Part shown: positions 7,322 through 15,013 of the stretch, piece after piece
Layout of the letters: the number at the start of each line of letters is the position of its first letter
How positions within the stretch are numbered: position 1 is the first letter of the stretch
Assembly (NCBI GenBank): GCA_016649525.1
Contig: JAENXM010000004.1
Coordinates: forward strand, 1 to 24,995
Direction of reading: 5' to 3'
Length of the DNA: 24,995 bases
Origin: Actinomycetota bacterium
GTDB taxonomy: Bacteria > Actinomycetota > Geothermincolia > Fen-727 > Anoxymicrobiaceae
The notes under the pieces: model-generated
Databases searched by the model: none
Told to the model about the DNA's origin: nothing
Seen by the model: only the letters and a program-made list of their open reading frames with translations
Translations under genes and position numbers: made by a program

Positions 7322-8380
7322 ATGCTCGGCGGTCAGCAGGTTCAGGATAGCTTGAAAAGCGTAATAAAAATCGTCGGCATCGGAGGCGCAGGGAACAACG
7401 CGGTTAACCGGATGATAGATGCCGGGCTAAGTGATGTCGAGTTCATCGGGATCAACACCGATGCTCAGGCACTGCGGGGATGTCTTGCCCAGCACAGGCT
7501 GACGATAGGCAGGGGTCTTACAAAGGGGCTCGGTGCGGGGAACGATCCCGATGTTGGGATGCAGGCGGCCGAAGCGAGCCGGGATGACATCAAGGAGGCG
7601 CTCGACGGGGCTGACCTCGTCTTCATAACGGCTGGCAAGGGAGGTGGGACCGGGACGGGTGCCGCTCCGGTGGTTGCCGGCATCGCCGTGGAATCGGGTT
7701 CGCTGACCGTCGGGGTTGTGACAAGGCCGTTTTCTTTTGAGGGAGATCGAAAGGCGCGACAGGCAGAGCAGGGCATCGATCTACTCGGCCAGCGGGTTGA
7801 CACACTCATCATCATCCCGAACGACAGGCTTTTAGAAATAGCCGAAAGCATTCCCGTCACGGAAGCTTTCGGGATGGCCGACGATGTGTTGAGACAGGGC
7901 GTGCAGGCGATTACGGAGCTTGTGACCAGGAGGGGACTGATCAACGTAGACTTCGCCGACATCAGGGAAGTGCTTCAGGGGTCGGGGTCCGCGCTTATCG
8001 GGATAGGACGCGCCACGGGTGAGGATCGCGCCAGGAAAGCGGCGATCAATGCCATAGACAGCCCGCTGTTGGAGTCGAGCATAGACGGGGCAACGAGGGT
8101 GTTGCTCAACATCTCGGGCGGAAACGACATGTCCCTCGCAGAGGTCAATGAGGCAGCGGAGGTGGTCGCCAGGGCCGTTGATCCCGAGGCCAACATGATA
8201 TTCGGCGCAGTGATAGACGAGGATCTTTCAAACTACATAAAGGTGACCGTGATTGCATCAGGTTTCAGGGAGTACTTATCAAATCTGTCCGGCCGGGAGA
8301 GTGCGGAAGCGCCGAAGAGGCGCGCTCCTGAACGTGTTGAGGAGCCCGTAGAGGTACCGACATTCCTCAACGACCGCTGA
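7322..8380 (+). CDS. Second, divergent FtsZ paralogue
   Basis: This is a second full-length FtsZ-family protein (352 residues), aligned end to end with the first over the GTPase core but clearly different. The frame is open from TTG 7301; GGAG (7312-7315) sits 6 bases before ATG 7322, which I prefer. Motifs: T1 GIGGAGNNAVNRMI (Gly21-Asn26), canonical T3 KGLGAG (68-73), T4 GGGTGTG (107-113), and T7 NVDFADI (Asp210, Asp213). All catalytic elements are kept, so it should bind and hydrolyse GTP and polymerise. The linker is short and the tail (EVPTFLNDR) resembles, but differs from, the first copy's. Its T3 loop is closer to ordinary FtsZ than the first copy's, so which gene is the main division FtsZ is open. 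Confidence 0.93.
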   Translation: MLGGQQVQDSLKSVIKIVGIGGAGNNAVNRMIDAGLSDVEFIGINTDAQALRGCLAQHRLTIGRGLTKGLGAGNDPDVGMQAAEASRDDIKEALDGADLVFITAGKGGGTGTGAAPVVAGIAVESGSLTVGVVTRPFSFEGDRKARQAEQGIDLLGQRVDTLIIIPNDRLLEIAESIPVTEAFGMADDVLRQGVQAITELVTRRGLINVDFADIREVLQGSGSALIGIGRATGEDRARKAAINAIDSPLLESSIDGATRVLLNISGGNDMSLAEVNEAAEVVARAVDPEANMIFGAVIDEDLSNYIKVTVIASGFREYLSNLSGRESAEAPKRRAPERVEEPVEVPTFLNDR

Positions 8381-8405
8381 AACCGAGCAGACGGGAATGT
8401 ATAAT
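8377..8405 (+). promoter_or_regulatory. Candidate promoter for the radical SAM operon
   Basis: A perfect -10 TATAAT (8400-8405) is preceded, with exactly 17 bases between, by CTGAAA (8377-8382), a 4 of 6 match to TTGACA that overlaps the stop of the second ftsZ. The -10 sits in the context TGTATAAT, which recurs at 13113-13120 and 17495-17502. Transcription would start near 8412 and pass through the hairpin at 8431-8452. Confidence 0.45.
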
Positions 8406-8430
8406 TAATCAATACGATGCTTGAAAAGCC

Positions 8431-8452
8431 GCGTGGCGTGAGTGTGCCACGC
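8431..8452 (+). terminator. Strong hairpin after ftsZ2 (terminator or 5' leader structure)
   Basis: GCGTGGC (8431-8437) pairs perfectly with GCCACGC (8446-8452) around an 8-base loop. AAAAG precedes it and TTAATTAA follows, so it resembles a weak intrinsic terminator for the ftsZ genes. Because the candidate promoter at 8377-8405 is upstream of it, it may instead sit in the leader of the radical SAM mRNA and act as an attenuator or stabiliser. It ends 7 bases before the alternative start at 8460. Confidence 0.45.
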
Positions 8453-8480
8453 TTAATTAATGGTCAAAGGTGATGGACTG

Positions 8481-10337
8481 TTGTCTGAGAGAACGCCGGG
8501 TGACCTGTGGGAAAGGATAGAGCCGCTACTGCTCCGTGTCGAACGGCCGAGCCGCTACCTCGGTTGTGAATGGGACGCGCCGGGTATTGCAGGAGAGGGC
8601 ACCACGGTCGTGCTCGCTTACCCGGACTTGTACGAGGTCGGCATAAGCAATCTCGGCCTCGCGATACTGCAGGATGTCGTCAACGACATAGAGGGAGCGA
8701 GCTGCGAGCGGGTCTATTCCCCCTGGTTCGACATGGAGCGGGAGATGAGGTCTGCCGGACTCCCCCTGTTCTCACTGGAGACCCACAGGGCTGTCTCCAC
8801 GTATGACATCTTCGGGATATCCATCCCGCACGAGCTCACCTACACGAACATTATCAATCTCCTGGACCTGGCCGGCATCTCTCTTCGCGCAGATAACCGG
8901 GAAGAGGGCCCACTGGTAATAGGCGGAGGATGCGGAACGGCGAACCCGGAGCCGCTGGCACCGTTTTTGGACCTTTTTGTGCTGGGCGAGGGTGAGGAGG
9001 TGCTCGACTCGTTAGTCAGGCTGGTGTCGGAAGGAAAATCGCGGGGGTGGGATAGGCGGAAGCTGCTTTCCGAGGCGAGTCGCCTGGAAGGTGTCTACCA
9101 ACCTTCCGATTACGAGGTGGATTATCGCGATGATGGTCTGATCGAGCGCATCGAACCGGTCGGCGGGGCCCCGGAGCGCGTTCGAAAGAGGACCGTCGAC
9201 CTAAACGAGTGGCTCTACCCGAGGCACCCGATAGTGCCTTTCTGCGAGGCGGTGCACGACAGGATAAACGTGGAAATTTTCCGCGGGTGCACCAGGGGGT
9301 GCCGCTTCTGCCAGGCAGGGATGATATGCAGGCCCGTCCGCGAGAGGTCCGTTGATGCGGTGGTCGGGCTGGTGGATGCACTGGCGGTCCGGACCGGCCA
9401 TGAAGAGGTGGCACTTAGCTCACTCTCGTCTACCGATTACACCATGATAAAGGCCGTCACGGAGAAGGTATCGGAGATCTGCGAGAAGCGCCGGATGATA
9501 CTTTCGCTTCCCTCCCTGCGGATGGACGGGTTCTCGGTGGAGCTGGCTTCAAGCCTGGAACTGGGGGGACGCGGCAGCTTCACCTTCGCTCCAGAGACAG
9601 GAACAGAGCGTCTCAGGCGGGTGATCAACAAGCCGATCAGCGAGAAGGATATCATCGACGCGGTCTTGTGCGCCGTTCGCGCGGGCCGAAGGAGAATCAA
9701 GCTCTACTTCATGATCGGGCTGCCGACGGAGACCGACGAGGACGTGGAAGCGATCGGCCGCCTTGTCTTCGGTTTACGGGATACCGTTCGCGGTGAAGGC
9801 ATGGTTCCTCCCGTTTTCAACGTCAGCGTCTCGACCTTCGTACCGAAGCCGCACACCCCTTTCCAGTGGGTCAAGCAGGAAAACCTTGAATCCATCGAGC
9901 GCAAACAGGGCATCCTGCGTGAGACCCTCAGGGCAAAGGGGATAAACCTTTCCTGGCACGACAGCAGGATGAGTACAGTCGAGAGCCTTCTGGCAAGGGG
10001 CGACCGCCGCCTGGCCGACGTGATCGAGTATGCATGGGCGAGCGGATGCAGGTTCGATTCATGGTCGGAGCATTTCGACTATGCGCGCTGGGAGGCCGCG
10101 AGCGAGAAGGCTGGAGTAGATCCGGAATTCTACCTGTACCGGGAACGCGAGCCGGACGAGGTTTTCCCGTGGGAACACCTCGATTTCGGTCCGGACAGGG
10201 ATTTCCTTTACGAGGAATACCAAGGAGCGCTCAGGGGCGAGACTTCCCCGGATTGCCGGGGAGGGAAATGCCGCGAATGCGGGGTGTCTGAGGAGCCGGG
10301 CGCGTGTCTTGTCCTCACCGGTACCTGGAGTTCGTAA
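8481..10337 (+). CDS. TIGR03960-type B12-binding-like radical SAM protein
   Basis: This protein resembles the uncharacterised TIGR03960 family of radical SAM enzymes. The N-terminal half looks like a cobalamin-binding-type fold (YPDLYEVGISNLGLAILQ, FGISIPHELTYTNI, then GGGCGTANPEPLAPF and LGEGEE). The radical SAM core follows with IFRGCTRGCRFCQAGM, whose Cys270, Cys274 and Cys277 form the CxxxCxxC site for the 4Fe-4S cluster. The C-terminus is Cys-rich (CRGGKCRECGV) and may bind another metal. ATG 8460 has no ribosome site and abuts the hairpin, whereas AAAGGTGAT (8466-8474) precedes TTG 8481, giving 618 residues, so I choose 8481. The substrate is unknown. It is translationally linked to the next gene and sits with RNase G and ribosomal protein genes, suggesting a role in RNA or ribosome maturation. 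Confidence 0.88.
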   Translation: MSERTPGDLWERIEPLLLRVERPSRYLGCEWDAPGIAGEGTTVVLAYPDLYEVGISNLGLAILQDVVNDIEGASCERVYSPWFDMEREMRSAGLPLFSLETHRAVSTYDIFGISIPHELTYTNIINLLDLAGISLRADNREEGPLVIGGGCGTANPEPLAPFLDLFVLGEGEEVLDSLVRLVSEGKSRGWDRRKLLSEASRLEGVYQPSDYEVDYRDDGLIERIEPVGGAPERVRKRTVDLNEWLYPRHPIVPFCEAVHDRINVEIFRGCTRGCRFCQAGMICRPVRERSVDAVVGLVDALAVRTGHEEVALSSLSSTDYTMIKAVTEKVSEICEKRRMILSLPSLRMDGFSVELASSLELGGRGSFTFAPETGTERLRRVINKPISEKDIIDAVLCAVRAGRRRIKLYFMIGLPTETDEDVEAIGRLVFGLRDTVRGEGMVPPVFNVSVSTFVPKPHTPFQWVKQENLESIERKQGILRETLRAKGINLSWHDSRMSTVESLLARGDRRLADVIEYAWASGCRFDSWSEHFDYARWEAASEKAGVDPEFYLYREREPDEVFPWEHLDFGPDRDFLYEEYQGALRGETSPDCRGGKCRECGVSEEPGACLVLTGTWSS

Positions 10338-10339
10338 CC

Positions 10340-11068
10340 GTGGAACCTTTGCGTCTGAGGGTGCAGTTTGCCAAGCGGGGAAAGGCGCGGTACTTATCAC
10401 ACTCGGAATTCAGCCGTACCCTGATGATTTCCGCGAGGCGCGCGGGGCTGCCGCTGCAGTACTCGGGGAAATACAGGCCGCGCATGAAAGTGTCCCTCTC
10501 GCCTCCGCTGCCCATCGGGGTGACGAGCGAGTGCGAGCTGGTGGATTTCTTTCTCGAGCAATACGTATCGCCCGCAGAGGCCGAGCAGGCCCTTGAGAGA
10601 TCGCTCCCCGACGGGATTCAGGTTGTGCGCTGCAGGCTGATGGGCAGCGACGCAAAACCTGTAGGCAAGCTGATCGATACGGCAGCCTATCGCGTACAGC
10701 TCCCAACGGAAACCGGTAATGAAGGGGACTGGAAAAGGGCGGTTGAAATATTTCTTGGAATGGAAGTTGTCAATCTCGAGAGGGTTCAGCCGCGCCGGAC
10801 CAGGGTCGTCGATCTTCGTCCGGGAGTGCACGAGCTCGAGGCCGGGATCGGACCTGACGGATCCGGCGTTGAGCTGTTCATGGTGCTCGATGACGGAACG
10901 CGAGGCACCGTAAAACCTTCAGAGGTCTTGAGGGTGCTCGCGGATTTGGCGGGGGCGGCCGAGGGATCGTGGCGCGATGCGCTGGTGCACCGCGAGGGCC
11001 TCTTCGCGAGGAGGGGCGGCAGACTGGTCTCGCCGTTGGAACTCGGGAAGCACAGACCGGCCGTCTAG
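10340..11068 (+). CDS. Radical-SAM-linked protein (DUF2344/TIGR03936)
   Basis: This small protein is found next to or fused with TIGR03960 radical SAM proteins; its function is not known. The N-terminal pattern LRVQFAKRGKARYLSHSEFSRTL then ARRAGLPLQYSGKYRPRMKVSLSPPLPIGVTSE is characteristic of the family. The frame opens at 10304 inside the radical SAM gene, but GGAG (10327-10330) lies 9 bases before GTG 10340, only 2 bases past the upstream stop, so I choose 10340 (242 residues). The tight spacing implies translational coupling and probably a shared complex or reaction. The C-terminal 40 or so residues (LVHREGLFARRGG) are basic and beyond what I recognise. Confidence 0.85.
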   Translation: MEPLRLRVQFAKRGKARYLSHSEFSRTLMISARRAGLPLQYSGKYRPRMKVSLSPPLPIGVTSECELVDFFLEQYVSPAEAEQALERSLPDGIQVVRCRLMGSDAKPVGKLIDTAAYRVQLPTETGNEGDWKRAVEIFLGMEVVNLERVQPRRTRVVDLRPGVHELEAGIGPDGSGVELFMVLDDGTRGTVKPSEVLRVLADLAGAAEGSWRDALVHREGLFARRGGRLVSPLELGKHRPAV

Positions 11069-11087
11069 ACTGGATAGGGGGGATCGG

Positions 11088-12335
11088 TTGGCACTGAAAA
11101 AGACAAGAAAAGACATGCTAATCTCGAGCGACGGCGGCCAGAACCGCGTCGCCGTTCTCGAGGATGACAGCCTGGTGGAGATCTATATAGATAGAAAAGG
11201 CAGGAAGTCCATCGCCGGCAACATCTACAGGGGGCGCATATCCAATGTGCTGCCGGGCATGAGCTCAGCCTTCGTGGACATAAGTGTCGGTAAGAACGCC
11301 CTTTTATACTTCCAGGACCTGTTGCTCATGGAGGACGGTTCTCAACTGAAGCCCCGTAAGATAAGCAAAGTCTTAAGCAAGAACGACACTGTCGTGGTGC
11401 AGGTGACAAAGGACCCCATCAAGGGAAAAGGAGCCCGCCTGACCACGAATATCAGTATCCCCGGCCGGCTGATGGTGTACATACCCCAGGGTAACCGTTC
11501 GGGGGTAAGCCGCCGACTCCCCGAGAGGGAAAGGGAACGCCTCCGCAGGATCTCAAAGGAGATCCGGCCCGAGGAAGGGAGCATCATCATAAGGACCGCG
11601 GCTCAGAAGGCCCGCAAGCGCGAGCTTGTCGAGGACCTCGAATACTGCAGGGGGCAGTGGGTCCGGATACAGAAGAAGCTCGAGAATACAAAGCACCCCG
11701 GGGTGGTCTACACGGAGCTCGACCTTCCCGTTCGCGTCATTAGAGACAACCTTTCGAAGGACTTCAGGAAGGTGCTGGTGGATTCTGAACGTGAGTACAG
11801 CCGGATCGTGAATTACCTGAAGACCGCGGCGCCGGATCTGAGGGACAATGTGGAACGCTATAAAAGCGGCAAACCGCTGTTTACGGCATACCGCATAGAG
11901 GAAGGTATCGAGGCGGCGCTCAGGCCCAAGGTTTCCCTTCCATCAGGCGGCTCGATCGTTATCGATGAGGCTGAGGCTCTCACCGCGATCGATGTGAACA
12001 CCGGTTCTTACACCGGACGCAAGAGTCTCGAGGACACGGTGCTCAAGACCAACCTGGAAGCCGTTTACGGGGTGGTGCGCCAGCTCAGGTTGAGAGACAT
12101 AGGCGGGATCATAGTTATCGATTTCATTGATATGGAGAACCACGATAACAGGGTCAAAGTGCTGGACGACCTCGAAAAGGAGCTCGAGAAGGACAGGACA
12201 AAGACTCAGATAGTGACGCTTTCCCGCCTCGGACTGGTCGAGATGACACGAAAGAACGTGACCGAAGGCCTTGCCGATACCCTCGGTCGGAAGTGCCCCC
12301 GCTGCAAGGGCAGGGGGCTTATATTTCACGACTGA
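11088..12335 (+). CDS. rng: RNase E/G family endoribonuclease
   Basis: This is the catalytic half of an RNase E/G enzyme, which cleaves single-stranded RNA in mRNA decay and rRNA processing. The S1-like domain begins GNIYRGRISNVLPGMSSAFVDI. Metal-binding Asp302 (AIDVNTGS) and Asp345 (IDFIDM) match the E. coli catalytic pair, and Cys403/Cys406 (CPRCKGRG) match the zinc link that holds dimers together. The frame extends back to 10977, but TTG 11088 follows AGGGGGGATC and gives 415 residues beginning ALKKTRKDMLISS; ATG 11115 is an alternative. With no long C-terminal scaffold region it is RNase G-like. It lies 19 bases after the DUF2344 gene. Confidence 0.92.
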   Translation: MALKKTRKDMLISSDGGQNRVAVLEDDSLVEIYIDRKGRKSIAGNIYRGRISNVLPGMSSAFVDISVGKNALLYFQDLLLMEDGSQLKPRKISKVLSKNDTVVVQVTKDPIKGKGARLTTNISIPGRLMVYIPQGNRSGVSRRLPERERERLRRISKEIRPEEGSIIIRTAAQKARKRELVEDLEYCRGQWVRIQKKLENTKHPGVVYTELDLPVRVIRDNLSKDFRKVLVDSEREYSRIVNYLKTAAPDLRDNVERYKSGKPLFTAYRIEEGIEAALRPKVSLPSGGSIVIDEAEALTAIDVNTGSYTGRKSLEDTVLKTNLEAVYGVVRQLRLRDIGGIIVIDFIDMENHDNRVKVLDDLEKELEKDRTKTQIVTLSRLGLVEMTRKNVTEGLADTLGRKCPRCKGRGLIFHD

Positions 12336-12424
12336 GGATGTTTCCAGTTGATTATCGGTGTTATAGAGTGCCCCGCTACAGGCTTTGTTGTATGATATCT
12401 TAACCGGAAATTCTGGAGAAAGAG
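12336..12424 (+). promoter_or_regulatory. Leader before rplU with weak promoter candidate
   Basis: The 89-base gap is more AT-rich than its neighbours. TGTATGAT at 12389-12396 is one base from the TGTATAAT found at three other sites in the window and could be a -10, but the matching -35 position (GTGCCC) is poor. GGAG (12415-12418) is the rplU ribosome site. No hairpin for L21 autoregulation is evident by eye. Confidence 0.25.
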
Positions 12425-12814
12425 ATGTATGCAGTGATACGAACGGGTTCGAAGCAGTACCGGGTCTCACCCGGTGACGTTATAACAGTGGAGAAACTAG
12501 ATGTGCCCGAAGGCAAGAAGTGCAGCTTTGAGGACGTCGTGCTTTTTCACGATGGAGACAAAGTGGTCGCTAGCCCCAAAGAGCTGTCCCGCGTACGGGT
12601 CTCGGGGAAGGTGATCGGCCAGGGTAAAAGCGACAAGGTCATTGTCTTCAAGTACAAGCCCAAGAAGGGGTATCGAAAGAAGAGGGGCCACAGGCAAGAG
12701 CTGACCCGCGTCGAGATTGAGGATATAATAGTAAGGAAGTCGGCCCCAAGGCAGAAAGCCGAGGCACCCGCGAAGGCGGCGCAGGCCACAGGCGAGTCTG
12801 GGGCAGGGAAATAG
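12425..12814 (+). CDS. rplU: 50S ribosomal protein L21
   Basis: L21 binds 23S rRNA in the large subunit. The start MYAVIRTGSKQYRVSPGD, the middle VIGQGKSDKVIVFKYKPKKGYRKKRGHRQ and TRVEIEDI are diagnostic. ATG 12425 follows GGAG. At 129 residues it is longer than the usual 100 or so because of an Ala/Lys/Glu-rich tail (about residues 106-129), probably disordered and RNA-binding. It is followed after 13 bases by rpmA, the near-universal partner. The small cysteine protease gene that Firmicutes carry between the two is absent. Confidence 0.97.
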   Translation: MYAVIRTGSKQYRVSPGDVITVEKLDVPEGKKCSFEDVVLFHDGDKVVASPKELSRVRVSGKVIGQGKSDKVIVFKYKPKKGYRKKRGHRQELTRVEIEDIIVRKSAPRQKAEAPAKAAQATGESGAGK

Positions 12815-12827
12815 CCGGAGGAATCAC

Positions 12828-13100
12828 ATGTCGAGCAAAAAAGGTGTAGGAAGCTCAAGAAACGGTAGAGACAGCGCTGGTAAGCGCCTTGGGGTCAAGA
12901 GCTCTAGCGGGCAGACCGTGAGAGGTGGCAGCATACTGGTTCGCCAGAGAGGCTCCAGGATAAAGCCCGGGCAGAACGTCGGCGTGGGACGCGACTACAC
13001 TCTGTTCGCCAAGGCGGATGGTGTCGTGCGATATCACACCCGGGGGAGCCAGGCAGTGGTCAGTGTATTGACTGAAGCTGAACCTGTTGATTCCGGTTAA
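12828..13100 (+). CDS. rpmA: 50S ribosomal protein L27
   Basis: L27 reaches the peptidyl-transferase centre through its flexible N-terminus. The 90-residue product reads MSSKKGVGSSRNGRDS, then KRLGVKSSSGQTVRGGSILVRQRG and NVGVGRDYTLFAKADGVV. The ATG follows GGAGG (12816-12820). It lacks the short N-terminal extension that Firmicutes L27 carries and removes with a dedicated protease, which agrees with that protease gene being absent. Position 3 is Ser where many species have His. Confidence 0.97.
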   Translation: MSSKKGVGSSRNGRDSAGKRLGVKSSSGQTVRGGSILVRQRGSRIKPGQNVGVGRDYTLFAKADGVVRYHTRGSQAVVSVLTEAEPVDSG

Positions 13101-13112
13101 TAATCGACAAAG

Positions 13113-13120
13113 TGTATAAT
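13113..13120 (+). promoter_or_regulatory. Candidate -10 promoter for the response regulator gene
   Basis: TGTATAAT contains a perfect -10 hexamer (TATAAT, 13115-13120) in an AT-rich patch just after rpmA. No good -35 lies 16-18 bases upstream; TTGATT at 13087-13092 is 22 bases away. The same 8-mer occurs upstream of the radical SAM gene and argC. It would start a separate transcript for the response regulator and perhaps obg. Confidence 0.4.
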
Positions 13121-13155
13121 TAAACGTATATTCGGGCCGACTGATACGGGGTTCT

Positions 13156-13623
13156 GTGGTGAACAGAAGAAAGATACTGGTGGTGGATGACGACCCCACC
13201 ATGGTCAAACTGATCAACGTAAATCTCAAGCTCAATAACTACGCCGTCATTGAGGCCATTTCTGGGGAGCAGGCACTGGATATAGTCTCGAAGGAGCTCC
13301 TGGACCTGGTGGTGCTCGATATCATGATGCCCGGGGTCGACGGTTGGGAGGTATTGAAGCGCATCCGGAACGACCCCGATACCGAAGAGCTTCCCGTGAT
13401 ACTGGTGACTGCGAAGACCCAGGACAGCGACGTCATCCGCGGCTGGGAACACGGGGCGGATGAATACGTCATAAAGCCGTTCAATCCTCTGCTGCTGGTG
13501 GAGGTCATAAAGATGGTGCTTGACCGCAGCTACGAGGACAGGCTTGAGCGGCGCACGAAGCAAAAGGAAAAGCTGGAAGTCCTCCGAAGCCTTTCGCGGA
13601 CACGACCGGAGTCCACCAAATAG
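13156..13623 (+). CDS. Single-domain (receiver-only) response regulator
   Basis: The 155-residue product is a CheY-like receiver domain with no DNA-binding or enzymatic output domain. Conserved residues are the acidic pair Asp11-Asp12 (VVDDD), phospho-acceptor Asp55 (VVLDIMMPG), Thr85 (LVTAK) and Lys107 (VIKPF). After about residue 120 comes a basic, helical tail (YEDRLERRTKQKEKLEVLRS) that could mediate partner binding or a coiled coil. GTG 13156 or GTG 13159 is the start. No histidine kinase is nearby, so it is an orphan. It is oddly placed between rpmA and obg, genes that normally adjoin, with its own likely promoter. Its target cannot be inferred. Confidence 0.9.
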   Translation: MVNRRKILVVDDDPTMVKLINVNLKLNNYAVIEAISGEQALDIVSKELLDLVVLDIMMPGVDGWEVLKRIRNDPDTEELPVILVTAKTQDSDVIRGWEHGADEYVIKPFNPLLLVEVIKMVLDRSYEDRLERRTKQKEKLEVLRSLSRTRPESTK

Positions 13624-13689
13624 GGATTCTACGAGCGGTACTTAGAGCGCGTTCCCACTTCCCGACCAAGACCCCATTGGAGTAGTCCC

Positions 13690-14991
13690 ATGTTCATAGA
13701 CGAGGCGGAGATATATATAGAGGGCGGCCGCGGGGGAGATGGCTGCGTCTCGTTTCACCGGGAGAAGTATCGGCCTCGCGGAGGCCCGGACGGCGGAGAC
13801 GGGGCGGCCGGCGGGGACGTGGCGCTTGTCGCATCGACCGGTCGGTCTACCCTGGTCGAGCTGCATAAGGCAAGGCGTTACAAGGCCGGGAGCGGAACGC
13901 ACGGCGGCTCGAACAACAGGACGGGAGCCAAAGGGGATGATTTGGAGATAATTGTCCCGGTCGGCACAATGGTGAAGGACGATGCCGGCCGGCCTCTTGC
14001 CGACCTGGTGGCACCCGGACAGAGGTTCGTCGGGGCGCACGGGGGCGCGGGGGGCAGGGGCAACGCGTCTCTGGTAGGTGAGGCCGGTGCGCTGCCGCGT
14101 TTTGCGGAGAAGGGCGAGCCGAGTCAGGCAAGGACTCTCTGCCTTGAGCTAAAGGTCGTCGCGGACGTGGCTATAGTGGGATTTCCGAACGCGGGCAAAT
14201 CGACCTTGATAAGAAGGATCTCGAGGGCGCGCCCCAAGGTCGCTGATTATCCGTTCACGACGACCGAGCCCCACCTGGGTGTGGTGGTAGGCGAAGAGAT
14301 TGACTACGTGGTCACGGATGTTCCAGGCCTGGTTCCGGGAGCTCATCAGGGCAAGGGGATGGGGACCGATTTTCTGCGCCACGTGGAGAGAGCAGCCGTT
14401 ATCCTCTATCTCGTGGACATGTCCCCTTATAGCGGGCGGGAGCCTGTATTCGACCTGGTTACCCTCGAGGATGAGCTCAACCTGTTCAACCCGGAACTTA
14501 TTGCCCGAGCGAGGCTTGTCGCGGCCAACAAGATGGACCTCAACCCGACCGATGAGGTGGTGGAAACACTCTGTCTGGAGTGCGAGCGACGGGACCTGGA
14601 GTTTTTCACGATAAGCGCAGCAACAGGTGATGGCCTGGGTTTCCTGCTGAGAGCGCTTGAGGACACAGTGAAACGCGCGCGGAAGGAGGTGTTTGCCCCG
14701 GGCGAGACCATCACTTACACTCCGGTTCCCGGAGATGACAGGATGGAGGTTGTCCGGCGGGATGACCGCTTTGTGGTAAAAGGAAGTAGGGTAGAGAGGA
14801 TGGTCCGAATGACGGACTGGAACAACGACGATGCTCGCGCCCATCTGGCTTTGAGGCTCCGCGTTACAGGAGTGGAGAGAATGCTCGAGGAGGCAGGAGT
14901 TCTGGAGGGGGACGAGGTCGAGATAGCGGGAAGGGTGTTTGGGTATATCCCCGAAGAAGGCGAGGGGTCTAAGCGGCGCAACGACGAGTAG
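13690..14991 (+). CDS. obgE: Ribosome-assembly GTPase Obg/CgtA
   Basis: Obg is an essential GTPase for 50S assembly and the stress response. The glycine-rich Obg fold fills about residues 1-157 (FIDEAEIYIEGGRGGDGCVSF, GGPDGGDGAAGGDV). The G domain has G1 GFPNAGKST (164-172), G3 DVPG (VTDVPGLVPGAHQGKGMG), G4 NKMD (280-283) and G5 SAAT. A C-terminal OCT-type domain follows (about 345-425, FVVKGSRVERMVRMTDWNND). At 433 residues this is the three-domain form common in Gram-positive bacteria. ATG 13690 follows GGAG (13679-13682). It is 22 bases from proB, as in many actinobacteria. Confidence 0.96.
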   Translation: MFIDEAEIYIEGGRGGDGCVSFHREKYRPRGGPDGGDGAAGGDVALVASTGRSTLVELHKARRYKAGSGTHGGSNNRTGAKGDDLEIIVPVGTMVKDDAGRPLADLVAPGQRFVGAHGGAGGRGNASLVGEAGALPRFAEKGEPSQARTLCLELKVVADVAIVGFPNAGKSTLIRRISRARPKVADYPFTTTEPHLGVVVGEEIDYVVTDVPGLVPGAHQGKGMGTDFLRHVERAAVILYLVDMSPYSGREPVFDLVTLEDELNLFNPELIARARLVAANKMDLNPTDEVVETLCLECERRDLEFFTISAATGDGLGFLLRALEDTVKRARKEVFAPGETITYTPVPGDDRMEVVRRDDRFVVKGSRVERMVRMTDWNNDDARAHLALRLRVTGVERMLEEAGVLEGDEVEIAGRVFGYIPEEGEGSKRRNDE

Positions 14992-15013
14992 AGGGCTGTT
15001 AGCGAGGATGGCC

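Noticed and set aside
10977..11087. N-terminal extension of the RNase E/G gene
   Set aside because: It overlaps the upstream gene in another frame, is Arg/Ser-rich without homology, and a well-placed ribosome site precedes TTG 11088.
13624..13689. Possible tRNA-like or small RNA gene between the response regulator and obg
   Set aside because: The 66 bases do not fold into a cloverleaf and lack a T-loop consensus; the only clear element is the obg ribosome site.
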